Of a stretch of 64,000 bases of DNA, positions 48,421-60,508 are shown piece by piece (the stretch's first letter is position 1; each line of letters opens with the position of its first letter). The notes below the pieces were generated by a model, which saw only the letters and a list, made by a program, of their open reading frames with translations, did no database searches and was not told the DNA's origin. Both the position numbers and the translations under genes were made by a program. The stretch comes from Paramecium sonneborni (lineage: Eukaryota > Ciliophora > Oligohymenophorea > Peniculida > Parameciidae), in NCBI GenBank assembly GCA_905182985.1, contig CAJJDN010000058.1, positions 404,039 to 468,038 on the forward strand, given 5' to 3'.

Positions 48421-49749
48421 TCAACGTTTCTTTTAATTTTATTTTAAGCTTTCCATAATCTATTATTATATTAGTTTTTCTTCTTCAGAAATATTTTCAA
48501 AATCAAATTCTTAATTGTCAATATTTTAAGGATTTCTTGATGGTATAACAGGTTAGGGAGGAGGCGCTTTCTTAATTGGTGGAGCTTATTATTGTTTTTC
48601 CTCAAAAGACAATTAATTAAATAATTATTATTGAAGGTACTCTTCTGAACTTATTCCATATTATTCTTCTAATTCCATTTATTTTTGAATCTCTCTTGCT
48701 ATAGCTGTATCTGGTCTTTTTAAGTCAGGTTTTTTATTATAATTAGAAGATTATTACTGATTTCTTTAAGTTTAAGAGTAGCTCTCTAAACTTTTCTATC
48801 CAGAAGGAGTTTATTTTTACTATTACTAAGTTTGTGGTTAAATTTATTGTTATTACTTATTGATGTACTATTATTTATCGTATTAATTATCGAATTAAGT
48901 TTTCTCTTCCTTTTAAGTGTTATTCTGATTTCTTTAATTAAATGTTTAACTAGTTTATTATTTTGTTTAAGATCCATATGTTGAGGTCTAATTCTAATTT
49001 TTAGAAGCAGTTTAATTATTTTAAGAGGAAGGAGGTCTAATAAATGCATCCTGTTATTTATTATTTTTATCTTCATCTTTAAGTTAGTATTAAGTTTTGC
49101 CTTCTCTAGCTGCATAACTATATTTATATCCAGAACCTTAAGGTTTAATCTATTATTATTGTTAAACTTATTATTTTTCTTAGGCTTGGAATTGAGAATT
49201 TTATTATGGCATCTCTTTTTTGCTATTAAATTTTTATTGATCTATTCTATCATCTATTTTAGGTTTATCATAATAGGGTTTATCAAAAATTTCTTAACTA
49301 GTTGATTTTTTTTAAATCTAAGATTATTCAACTTTTGGTTTAGGTATACAAGTCATTATATGAGTTTAGTATTCTTTGATCATAACATAATTATTGCATA
49401 TATCGCATTTTTATGTTCTACTACCACATTAATTTTCATGCTAAAATAATTAATCAGATGGAAAAGAAAGGTCGCAATGTAAACATTACTTTTGTTTCTT
49501 TAAGCATTTATGTTTTTTCAAATCTATTTATAGAATGTATAAGAAACCTTCAAATTCTATTAAACAATATTAACATTTTTCTTTTTTGTGATACTCATCC
49601 TCATGACTTTCTGGATCATTTTTATCATAAAATTATCCACATTTCTAACATTTTATATTGTTGCGTAAACAATAAATTTCATGAAGCATATGTTTTGATT
49701 CTGCAATTTATTATCTACAATTTGAACATAGAATGGTAATTTCGTTCAT
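48421..49749 (-). CDS. TRAF-type zinc-finger protein (XAF1/TRAFD1-like), 434 aa
   Basis: Start MNEITILCSNCRQQIAESKH. A 24-nt intron (49524-49547) gives 435 codons; as it is a multiple of three without a stop it could be coding. Residues ~8-150 carry serial C2HC/TRAF-type fingers: CSNC...HEIYC, CQKCGQFY, CQYC...HKC, CLHC...HENQCGSRTQK and CDIC...HIMTC. The spacing and the phrase CGSRTxxC match XAF1 and TRAFD1. The C-terminal ~280 residues are Gln-rich, disordered sequence and a short helix (LEEQYGISSEEYLQQQLFN). Animal relatives regulate apoptosis and innate signalling; that role should not be carried over to a ciliate. No RING domain is seen. Confidence 0.75.
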
Positions 49750-49762
49750 AATATTTTCTAAA

Positions 49763-52700
49763 TCAATTATAACGAAACACAAATTTTTATTTCAAAATAT
49801 TCAATAACTACTCGCTATCTGGATGATACACTTTATAATCTATAAATATAATTTAATAACCAAGTCTTTAGAAATACTCAGCTGCTCTTTCAGTTTCAAA
49901 TGTATGTACTTTCTCCAATCCTTTTATTAAACGAGGATATTCTTCCAAAAAGACTGCTATTTTCTATTTTATACAAACAAAATCAACTAAATGTGGAAAG
50001 TCACTATAATTCATTACCCATTCATTTTTATCAAGTTTAAGTGCTTACAATATTAATTCTTTAAAATGAGTATGTTAAATCACATTCTCACTTCTTTAAC
50101 TTACTTTCCAATAAGCATTCATATCTGAGTTAGAATATGCTTCTTCTATTGTGTATTCTTCGAATGGGTTTTTTAATATTGGTGATAATGTATTATGTGG
50201 TTTAGGACGGACAAAATTGAAAATTGATAAAACTCCTTAATATGTTCTATTTCTGTATAATTATTTTCTAGATCTTTCTAAATGAGATTTTTTTATTTGT
50301 CCTTCTACTTTATTAATAAATTCTTAAGGACTTTTACAAGTATTGTATATTTAATCTAATTTATATTTATTAGTAATTATTATAGATTTTATTTCTTCGC
50401 TAAATAAATTAGGCCAAGTTTAATTCAATTAAATTAAATGTTCTATAAGATTAGGCATATAAATAAGATTATTGATGAATTTTAACATTTATGTAGTTTT
50501 AAATAATTTTGTTGAAGGTTATTAGTCAGGAGTTAAAATAGATGCAAAATACAAAGCTTCTATATAGCTAAGAACGGGATCTAAGATAACAACTCTCTTA
50601 TTTATTTTTGAAGTTTAAATTCTTTAGAATCCATTTTTAATCAAACTATTTTATAAAAAATAGAATTTATGTGTTAAATTAACAATAAATTATTTTTAAT
50701 TGTGATGATTTTACATCTCTGAACTTCTTTGATTATTTTAATAATATGGTAAGATTTCTGAATATTCAGCATCATTAAATTCAATTTCTCCATCTTATTC
50801 CATATTAGGATCAAAAGCATCTTCAAAAATTAATAATTCATCGTCTTTAACATTATTCAGGTAAGAAATGAGCATACTTTTTATAACACTTTCTGCATCT
50901 TCAAGCATGAATTTATCATTTAGAATAGATCTAAATCCTTTGATAGAATTGCTGTTCAATAAATAAAGAATTTGCTTAATATCATTCCTTGTAGGTTTAT
51001 TGCTTTGTTATTTCTAACATTATTTTAATGATAAATAGTATAATTATGGGGAGAAATACTTAAAATACACTATGATTTATTTGATAATTAATTACATGGT
51101 AATGCATATATAGTATAATCAACTTTAAATTCACTTTGATAGATAATATTAGATATTAAATGAGTGAGAGTTCTTTAGATTAATTTAAAATCTTCTGGTG
51201 AATAAAGCCATAATAATCTTCTAGCAATATCTTTACTGCTTAAATTTTTATGTACAATAAAATTATAATTTTTATTATACATTTTCTCAAGACTAATTAA
51301 TTATAAATTCTATACATTTTAGCATAAACAATCTTAATTTCATTGAACTATTCTTCACTCAAAAAACTAAAGTGATTATTAATAATCAGCTAAGAGAACT
51401 CTTATTTAGATATCTCTGAAGCCACAAGTTCAAAATTACTCAATCTTTGTATGTATTTATTAAATAAATAATCAATAAAACCTGGTTATAATCCCAAATC
51501 ATATGGAGAAGTGGCACAATGATCAAATACAACCATTATACATCTAAATTAAAGTAAAGTTAGAGTTTCTATAAATTGATCATCTATTTTTAAGTTCTTG
51601 ATGAATTTTTAAAATATATCTGGATTTAAAAACCCTGTTTATAAAGATAACCTCATATACTCAATTTATTGGATAATGTTAAGTTTATCAAAAATATTAA
51701 GTCCACTAATCAGGAGATTTTATGCTATAACTGAATAAAAAGCTGGTAACATTTAAGCTTCTTTACTTAAATAAGAAATAAGCATATTTTCACTAAAAGT
51801 CATTTAATCAGCAACAAATCTTTCTAAGACTTCCATTTATACTTATTTTTATATTTCAAATTATAGATCCTTTTTAACATATGCTTAAAATAACTATTCT
51901 TAATTAAAAGTCTTATAATTTTGTCGAACATAATAATTAAGATTTTCAGTCTATAATATTATAGATGAATACAGCTTCATTTTTTAAACTCCTTTCAATA
52001 TTTATTTGTATTCCAGTAGGATTATTAAAGAATTTCATCCATTGTCTAGTACTAGACAAATTATCTGCTGTCGTTGAAAAGAGTTATCTAATTTTTAAAA
52101 TCATTAGTTAATTATCACAAATATATTATTTTTAATATTTCTTTTGCTTCATGGTTCTTATTGGCAAGATCTTATAATTTCTTTTTATGAACTCCAATAT
52201 TGGCAATATTTTGAATGAACTCTGAATTTCTAGTCATTACAATAGATAATAATCTTAAATGGCTTAATTATATTGTGTCTAATAATCTCGTGTAAAATTC
52301 TACTGAGAATCTACTTTCTGGATACATGATGTGGAATGTTTCTAAATATTACATCATAGATCTTAATAATCCTGGATGTTTTTTGTTATCTTGATCAAAT
52401 ATTATTAATAATTATATAACCTTTTTTTCCACTATTTCATTAAAATATGGTAGACCAGATTAAATCATATAATTTTGAGCTAATTTAAAAGCACTTTAAA
52501 GTATCATAAGTTTACCCATTTACATACATTTATTAAGTAAAATTGTAATTTCTTTTATAGCATTTTCTTTATTTAAATTTTAATAAATCAAATCGAGTAA
52601 TAATTAAGGTTAGACTTATTATACATCATTTATTAGATCAACATTCATTATTAAATAACCCATCAAATTTGCATCAATATTTAAAACTTCTAAATATTAA

Positions 52701-53441
52701 ATTGCTTCATGTAATATTTCTTCATTTTATAACAAAATTAACTCTTTCTAAATCTCTTCCTATTATGGTAATCTACGATTCTTGATCATCCAACTGAAAT
52801 TTACTAAACATTATACTGGAAGAGGATTCAAATTAATTAAATAATTTTTAAGTCTTGGAATAACAGTATTTAAGAAATAATTATTTAATTCATATTTCTC
52901 AAGATTACCAATTATTAAAATACTCTTTAATATTGATATTAATTACATGTTCAATTATTAATAAATTGTTATGATTTGCTAATAATATTTCTAATATTTA
53001 TGGTGCCTTTGTATTTATGAAATAATGACTTGCATCTTTACTCACTACTATAAAAGCAATCATTTTAGTCAAATCTATCTATTCTTATTATTTAAAACAG
53101 ATACCAATTGCTATTCTGTTAATTACATATAATTATGTAACACTTCAACCAAATCATCCAAAATACCCCAATAATACAATAAATATGCAAAATTAATGTC
53201 ATCCTGATCTTCTTCCAATAAATTCAATAAAGATATAAATCCTTCATTCAAAAATTAAGAGTCTTATAACATTTTTGATATTTCTTATACACTTCTTTAT
53301 CTTACGAACTGTTTTCTTTTGACTTCAAAAATCTTATTCCGTACTTTGTTAAGAATATGAAAACTTACTTTATTAAGAATGCATCTGAGCCATTCTTTCT
53401 CTTTTAGTAAGTAATAAACTTAGAGTGTCTTTTTCATTCAT
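49763..53441 (-). CDS. Large helical protein with C-terminal RAP-like domain, ~1200 aa
   Basis: Start MNEKDTLSLLLTKRERMAQ; one intron is 53344-53368 (25 nt), others unplaced. The long body is alpha-helical, as in repeat proteins. The final ~70 residues (HLVDFVCIKQKIAVFLEEYP, then ERAAEYFQRLGYQIIFIDY) fit the RAP domain plan: a strand naming a ligand surface, an acidic centre, and a closing helix-strand ending near an aromatic. RAP proteins with helical repeats usually bind organellar RNA, so a mitochondrial RNA role is inferred. A segment PILKNPFEEYTIEEAY precedes the domain. The stop lies 14 bp upstream of the next gene's start codon. Confidence 0.5.
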
Positions 53442-53454
53442 TTTATAAATAAAC

Positions 53455-53601
53455 TCATTTAATAATTTTTTTCTTTAATAAGTACATTAACCCTAAAGCT
53501 AATGCTACTCCAAAAGTAGTTATTTTAAATCTATCAACTTTCTTCTCAAGCCTCTAATGTTCTAATACTTCTCTCTAAGCCAAAATTCTTGCCTAACTCA
53601 T
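53455..53601 (-). CDS. Small single-pass membrane protein, 48 aa
   Basis: Intronless, 49 codons, between the GPCR stop (33 bp away) and the RAP-like gene start (14 bp away). The sequence has a charged amphipathic N-terminus (MSQARILAQREVLEHQ, positions 1-16), then a hydrophobic segment ITTFGVALALGLMYLL (~29-44) and a basic end. This plan resembles small mitochondrial inner-membrane subunits, but no family can be named. The clean membrane segment and tight fit support a real gene. Confidence 0.5.
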
Positions 53602-53634
53602 TCTATTTATATTATATTTTGAAATCAACTATAT

Positions 53635-55600
53635 TATTATTACATCAAATTGATTACATCTTCTGTTATAGCCTCAACATCTTATATCCTTAACTCTTAA
53701 AAGAAATGGTACATTAGATTCTGTTTACCTACATAATAGGCTTGACAGTCCAGTTTTTAATAAGGATAATTTATGTCTGCATTTATTATTAGTATTGGAT
53801 ATATATTTGGCTTATATTGTGCAAAGTAATCACTTGTTTATATCTCTTATTTATTTAATTAGTACTTTTGTTTATTAAATTTCATTCTGTATTAAAGTCT
53901 ATAATCCATTAAGATTGTAAGAATTAGCCTTAATTTTTACAATAAATAATAATATATCTCCTTTTTTCAATTCCAATTTTATATCATTTAAAATAATCCA
54001 AGAATTTATTTAACAAATTGGAATATCATCTGAAAATGATGATGTCAGTAAGACAGATTGATAAAGTTTCCTTCTTGTTGAAGGTGATTTCTTTCTAAAT
54101 CAATTTACATTAAATACTCTTCATTTTCTTCAAAATCATATTTTTAAATTTAATTTCGCAATTATTGCACAACACTTTCAAGTTTGAAGTCGCATTTACA
54201 AAACATATATTTATTAGGCTTTATATGTAAACTTCGCTTCTATTAATATAGTTTTTGGATGTCTATTTTTGCTCCAAATTTATGTCTCATAACTAATTCT
54301 GATTAGCAAACAAATTGAGGAATTGTATCTCCTATCAAATGCAAAAAATATGTATTTAAAAATTCTGATTCATTTGCAGAAAGAAGATCTTGATAAGATC
54401 TTTCAGATTTTTGACTTTGCATAAATTATAAGTTATAATAAATTTTATTAGTTTTGGTATATTCAAATATAAATCTATATTATTACATAATATACAATTT
54501 CTCAAAGAGGCTCTGTCATTTATACTGATTTATCATAACTTTTTTCTCTAGACTCATTATAATAATAACATTAGCTTCCAATACTCAGTCTTGTATTTCC
54601 TTATTCATCATCTACTAAAAGCTACTCTGCTATCTAAAATTCTCTAAATATATGATTTAAGTATACATTATTGAGTCTATTAATTAATTTTAAACCATTC
54701 TGTTATTTATTATTTTACAGGTTCTTAACTTAAATAAGCGATGCAATTTAAAAAACCCCAAAAACTTAAGAAAATAAATGAAATTGTTGTCTATATTGAT
54801 CCTATCTTTATTCAATTGAAAATTTTACTTATTCTGAAAATATTGATTAAATATCTTCAACCGTAAAACTTAATGTACAAATCAATGTAATTGTTGGAAA
54901 AAGAAATATTTGTTTTATTAGTTTCTTTACCTCCCAATACAATTCCTTTTTATCATCATCTTCAGCTAAAAGTTACTTTATATTTTTTATTAGAGTAAAA
55001 CTGTAACACAAATAAAGGCAAATAGGAATAATCCAAAATAATAATTTTTGGATATCTAACTAAGCTTTTAAATTAGAAGAATCCTTTTTTTTATGATAAT
55101 ATAAACAGTATTTTGTATTACTTTCACTTAAAATGATGGCTGTTGTAATGGGATATATCATTAACATCATTGGAATTCCATATGCACATATCAAAAATTT
55201 ATTTTCTTAAGAACACAATTAATCAAATATCTATCTTGTATCTTTTAGTATACTATCCTAACTTAGTACCATAAATAATTATCTAATTCAAAATATTTCT
55301 TTTAATACTTTATTGAATAAATAAGAATTGAACTCCATACTAGAGAACTTAATCCTCCATACAATCTAAAAGTGGCAAATATAGTACATTTTGGATTCTC
55401 AAAGCTTGAGCATAATATACCAATAGTCTAATTGATAAATTAAATACTTAAATTATTCCGCTGATTGTCAGATATAGGATTATTCTAGGAATCAATCCTT
55501 CTCGCAATTTTTTAGAGTAAACAAACAATAATACTATAAGCACTTATCCTATCAAAGAGAGACTAGAGCAAAATATTACAGGAATATTATTATCTAACAT
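53635..55600 (-). CDS. Seven-transmembrane receptor (cAMP-receptor-like GPCR) with long tail, ~630 aa
   Basis: Start taken at the ATG at 55600; an in-frame ATG at 55633 would overlap the neighbour's stop. Introns 55235-55262 (or 55235-55253), 54095-54117 and 53844-53865 keep the frame. The first ~280 residues contain about seven hydrophobic segments, beginning IPVIFCSSLSLIGQVLIVLL, KKLREGLIPRIILYLTISG and later AYGIPMMLMIYPITTAII. Pattern and loop lengths resemble Dictyostelium cAMP receptors. A long cytosolic tail (~330 residues) includes CKCDFKLESVV and ends ITEDVINLMQQQYS. The ligand and the nature of the tail are unknown; I could not confirm a kinase there. Confidence 0.65.
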
Positions 55601-55629
55601 GAAATAATTAATACATTTTATATCATAGT

Positions 55630-58613
55630 TCATTATTAATTACGCATTTAATTTAATAAATTTTAAACATAATTCTCAAACAACTCTTTGCTACATTAAT
55701 TTACAACATTTTCTAAAAAATCAAATTATATATATAATACAAATGTAATCTTCTGGATTTTCTAAGTTTTCATTGACTGATTCACAATCAACTTGTCTGA
55801 TATCTTATATATCCGAGCAAATTGTTTCTAAATCTTTATCTACATTTTTCAAAACCTAATCCTTAATTGGTTTATTTATTAAATTCAAATTTTCAATTAA
55901 TTCACTCAAGGCAATCATTATCAATTTTAAATGACATTTGGCTATGCTAATCTATTGATTTTACTATTTAATCTTTGATATCAAATACATATAATAGATT
56001 TTCGTCATTATTATTCTAATCATCCTGTTTTCTCTCAGTAAAATTGTAGGAACAATTTAGCATGATAGAATTCTCAGGGCTAAATGAAATTTAGAATTTA
56101 GATTAATTACGAAAACTCTATTAAATATTTTTCATAACATAATTACTCTCTACTCTTTTTATATCCATATCTAAAATTGGCATCTTGTCATATTATACTT
56201 TTTAAATTTGATTATGTTGCATGAATTAACTTTAATTAGGTACAGCTATACTATTTTTAATGATATAACTTTAATCTATCTTTTGTACATTCTAAAATTA
56301 ATTTTATTCAAGTTCTAAATTTGATGTTTTTTTCATTAACTACCTTTTGATTATTTTAGAATTTTGTTATTTATGAAATTCTTACATACTTTTTTATTCT
56401 TCATAAAATGAATTATGTAAAAGATCTTATTCTTCTTATTTTTTTTCTTTTTATTTTTTTTAAACTTACTCTTAAATTTATTAAGTAGCTTCATTTAATT
56501 ATTTTTTTATTTCAGTTGCATGTTTAGTTCCTAATGTTATAGCCAATAAATCTAATCTTGGAGTTTCAGATATAATTTTAATTGGTTCATTTTAACCATC
56601 TTCACTTTCTGAATCAAATTTGATTACCCCTAATTCTTCTTCATTTTTTTATTAATATTCTGAAGTTGAAGAATTAATTTACCAAAACTGATTTAAAATC
56701 TTATTATCTTTTTATTAAAGTTAATAAGAAGATTGAATTTATTACATTTTTGAAGAAGTCACTGATTTGATCTACCAAATTATAATTGTATTGGCATCTT
56801 TAGTAATAACAATTAAATGAGAATTATTATTAGCAAATTCAATCATGACAATATTATCTAAATCTAATTCTTCTTATTTTTTATAGTTATTTTCATTCAC
56901 ATATTTATAAAGTGTAACTTTATTATAAGAAACTGTTGCTAGAAGACAATAAGATTCTTAATGAGAAATTCTTAGTTTTAAACAATCTTAAATATTTAAA
57001 ATAAACTTTTGATGGCTTTACAAAATATCAATAACTGAAACAATTCCATCTTATAAAATAAATAAAAAGTTTTAATCTTAATCAATTGAACTTATTCTAC
57101 TTAATTATGATTTATAATAAATTTAGAAATTCTATTCTGAATATTCTAAAAAGACAAGTAATTTATCCTTTGAATAAGTAATTATCTTATTTTAATAAGT
57201 GAAAATATTTAAGATGGAATCAGTGTGATGAGATAAGAGATTATAATTCTTAAAATTCAATTTATCATAAATAGCTATAGTTTTATCATCTGATCCTGTC
57301 ATAAAACTACTATTTAAAACCCAATATTAGATGACGGTTATTTTTAAAGTATGAGCTTGAACTTAGGCTATCTATTTAAAATTAATTAATGAAAAAATTC
57401 TCATTAATCCATAAGTGTCTCCAATAGCTAAATACTATCCATCATTTGATTGAGAAAGACATCTTAATTCATTATATTAGAAGTCAGATTAAAACTATTG
57501 TGTATATGTAACATTATTCTTTAAGTTTAATTTTTTAATTTTTTTAGAATTAGTATTAGTATGCCAGATGACTAAGTCTTATTCAGAAATAGTTGCAACA
57601 AAAGATACTTCATATATTGATTAAGGTTTAAGAACAATTAAATGATTAATTAAGTTTGAATGACTATGAAGAACTCTTACTTATTCAATTTTATTTATAT
57701 TTGTAATATTCCAAATAGCAATATTTTTATTACGATAAGCTGATATCAAATAAACATCATTTGCTTCAATACCTAAACAATCATATTCATTCTGATTCGA
57801 AGATTAATGGTTTTGAGTGAGAAAACAAATATTTTATAATTCAAAATCACATATCTAAATTTTAGAATTTGAACTACCAAAAAAAAAGTAAGTTCCATTA
57901 AAAGTGAGAGAATATAAATGTTCTAAATCTAATTACATATAAGACAACATTTATTTAGTAGCTAAAGAAAAAATGCATAGTAGAGCATCTGATGTGCATA
58001 CATATACTTAATCATCAACAAAACAATCAATATAATTTTTGGATGTAAACTATTCAAATAGGGAAAAATTATTAGATTAAAGAGTTTATCCTTCAAATAT
58101 TGGATAACCATCTTAACGAAATTGCCAATATTATAAATGAGATTAACCTGCACTAATTAAAATTGTTCCTTTTTTTGAAAACCTTATTGAATTCACTTTA
58201 TTTTCAAGTTTATTTATTGATAAGCTTTTATTATATTATAAATCCCATAAAAACAATGTTTTATCTGATTCTGTACCAAGAGATAATAAAAATGGTTTAA
58301 TAGGAGATTCTAAAATTTATTTAATTCCAAATTTGTGACCAATTAAACGATGAGTAGGTTATATAATTTTCTAATCTTTTATTTAATAAATATTGATTGC
58401 TGGACTTTTAAAACTTTGTTCACCTGTAAAAATATGATTACCATCTCTTGAAATAAGTATCGAATTTACTTAAGCTTATCCCATTAAAAAATTTTATTAT
58501 TCATCATTTTTTATTGAATAATTCACAACCTTTTACCCTACTGAATATGCAAAGTTATCTTATAATGCAATTTAATTTCTGTGTGAAACATTATTCCCAA
58601 AAATTGATTCCAT
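55630..58613 (-). CDS. WD40 protein related to WDR62/MAPKBP1, 974 aa
   Basis: Introns 55905-55935 (31 nt) and 55713-55740 (28 nt) give 975 codons exactly. The start MESIFGNNVSHRNQIALQDN is followed by many WD40 blades: HIFTGEQSFKSPAINIYQ, HRLIGHKFGIKQI, KTLFLWDLQQNK, NIAIWNIT, DLVIWHTN, MTGSDDKTIAIYD and NTIIIWQIK, making two propellers (residues ~1-650). The opening blades, with 'TGE...PA..IY', match the WDR62/MAPKBP1 family rather than generic WD proteins. The C-terminal ~300 residues are Gln/Glu-rich with coiled coil (LNEATQQIQEQVQKK). In animals WDR62 acts at spindle poles; a microtubule or basal-body role is plausible here. Confidence 0.75.
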
Positions 58614-58751
58614 TCAATTGAAAATTAAAATTATATTTATTCACTCATAAGTTTAATTGATTCATTATTTCAACTAATTAATAATAAGAAAAATATTCTA
58701 TAATTATGCTAATAAAATTTGAGTATTAAACTAATCTTGAATATTAATATT

Positions 58752-59290
58752 ATGATTATTATTTTTTTATTATTTTTTGTAGTTATAGCAGAATAAACAG
58801 CATTCTATAGTAATATACTTTAAATATATTCAAAAATTATATCAATGTTTAATAAACTGCTATATACTTTTTAAATAGAATAATAAACGTATTAAAAAGA
58901 GTAAAGTAATTACATCATATTTAGATAGATGGTTTATATGATCATTAAGAAAAACCAATTATATTTAATGATGCTAATATTGAATAATTAAAATAAATAA
59001 AAATAGAAAAAATAATATTACCTAACTAATTACTAAAATTAAAAACATTAGATTATCAATTACTTGCTAAAGAGTTAGAAAATATACCAATTTTATTTCA
59101 TCATAAACAATAAAAGAAAGTAAAAAATAGATCTAGCTAATAGTTATTCACTTTTATAAATAGTTTGATAAAATAAGCTTTGATTTTATTAGTATCTGAA
59201 TAATAATTAAAAAATTTCAATCTAAGCTGTTATAATTATAGCCGAGATTAAATAGGTTTAGATATTAATTATAATAAATTAAAAGATTGA
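58752..59290 (+). CDS. Putative secreted or membrane-anchored protein, 168 aa
   Basis: Start MIIIFLLFFVVIAEQTAFYS: a short hydrophobic signal peptide with probable cleavage after IA. A 32-nt intron (58847-58878) is needed to reach the coding-like frame (INVLKRVKQLHHIQIDGLYD); spliced, 168 codons precede TGA 59288-59290. The mature part is polar and helical, with one or two cysteines (LSCYNYSRDQ near the end). No domain recognised. It converges on the Myb gene. Everything from 58808 onward is repeated downstream at the assembly join. Confidence 0.55.
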
Positions 59291-60024
59291 AATGCTTATT
59301 AGAAGATAGCTTAGAATTTAAAATAACTTAAATAAAATTATATAGAGAAAATAAACTAAAATGTCTCTGAATGAAGAAAATATATTAAATTAATATATCT
59401 AATGATCTTAAAAATAAATTTATAAGATTAAAATTTTTTAGAATAATATTTTATTGAAAATGTAATTTTGGATAAACAAAAAAATACAAAAATCAACAAA
59501 TTAATAATTAAGGTAAAGATTTCCAAGGAATAGAATGCATAGCCTTAGGCAAAGTCAAATCAGTCCGATGCCTAAAATATTTAGATTACAAATTCTTTAA
59601 AGAATAAAATGGATTAATATATGTTTTAATCTCTATAGATGCAGGTTAATTTGATGATTCAAAATTAGGCATATCAGAAAATGAGTGTATGAAATGTTGA
59701 TGATTATTTTATATTATTGGTTATTGATACTCTTCGCTAATAATAGATAGAGAGGCTACTCTAAATTAAGTTGGTTCAAATTTCTCCATTTCTCTTTTTA
59801 TTTTATCAAAATCATCTCTTACATCTAATTACTAATATTATAAGATTTCCTATAATAAATAATTAGGTGTAAAATATATTTAATTGGTCTTAAGATTAAC
59901 CATACAAGGTGTTAATTCATAAGTCTCTTCTCTTGTTATTAATTCAATATTTCCTATAGCAAATAACAAACTTTAATTATGATTATTATGATGAACAGGC
60001 TATTTTTCATTGTGATTTTAATAT
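58808..60024 (+). repeat. 1217-bp direct repeat, copy 1
   Basis: Identical as read to 60026-61242; a single N at 60025 separates them. It contains most of the secreted-protein gene and the 3' end of the Myb gene. Best explained as an unmerged contig overlap. Confidence 0.92.
59493..60024 (-). pseudogene. Duplicated 3' part of Myb gene (assembly copy)
   Basis: Encodes the C-terminal ~177 residues of the Myb protein (ending IPWKSLPQLLIC) and then hits the N at 60025. It is unaltered relative to the complete copy and probably not a separate locus. Confidence 0.85.
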
Positions 60025-60025
60025 N
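60025..60025. other. Single-N assembly join
   Basis: One N between the two 1217-bp copies, as at 44648 and 63619. Confidence 0.9.
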
Positions 60026-60508
60026 TAGTAATATACTTTAAATATATTCAAAAATTATATCAATGTTTAATAAACTGCTATATACTTTTTAAATAGAATA
60101 ATAAACGTATTAAAAAGAGTAAAGTAATTACATCATATTTAGATAGATGGTTTATATGATCATTAAGAAAAACCAATTATATTTAATGATGCTAATATTG
60201 AATAATTAAAATAAATAAAAATAGAAAAAATAATATTACCTAACTAATTACTAAAATTAAAAACATTAGATTATCAATTACTTGCTAAAGAGTTAGAAAA
60301 TATACCAATTTTATTTCATCATAAACAATAAAAGAAAGTAAAAAATAGATCTAGCTAATAGTTATTCACTTTTATAAATAGTTTGATAAAATAAGCTTTG
60401 ATTTTATTAGTATCTGAATAATAATTAAAAAATTTCAATCTAAGCTGTTATAATTATAGCCGAGATTAAATAGGTTTAGATATTAATTATAATAAATTAA
60501 AAGATTGA
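60026..60508 (+). pseudogene. Duplicated 3' part of secreted-protein gene (assembly copy)
   Basis: Corresponds to 58808-59290 but lacks the first 56 nt with the start codon and signal peptide, because the repeat begins inside the gene. An artefact copy, not an independent gene. Confidence 0.85.

Noticed and set aside
48786..49115. Standard-code minus-strand frame of 109 codons
   Set aside because: It lies in a shifted frame of the zinc-finger gene's Gln-rich tail; the correct frame is full of TAA/TAG glutamine codons.
49413..49739. Standard-code plus-strand frame of 108 codons
   Set aside because: Antisense to the Cys/His-rich finger exons of the 48421-49749 gene, whose CxxC pattern cannot be chance.
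53635..54460. Phosphatidylinositol-phosphate kinase domain fused to the GPCR
   Set aside because: Receptor-PIPK fusions exist in protists, but no catalytic or activation-loop motif of PIP kinases could be found in the tail.
59402..59692. Plus-strand 96-aa frame after the secreted-protein gene, in the same frame across two TGA codons
   Set aside because: The minus strand of the same stretch encodes the C-terminus of the Myb protein, whose model closes at exactly 465 codons. The plus reading is a shadow, so no stop readthrough is needed.
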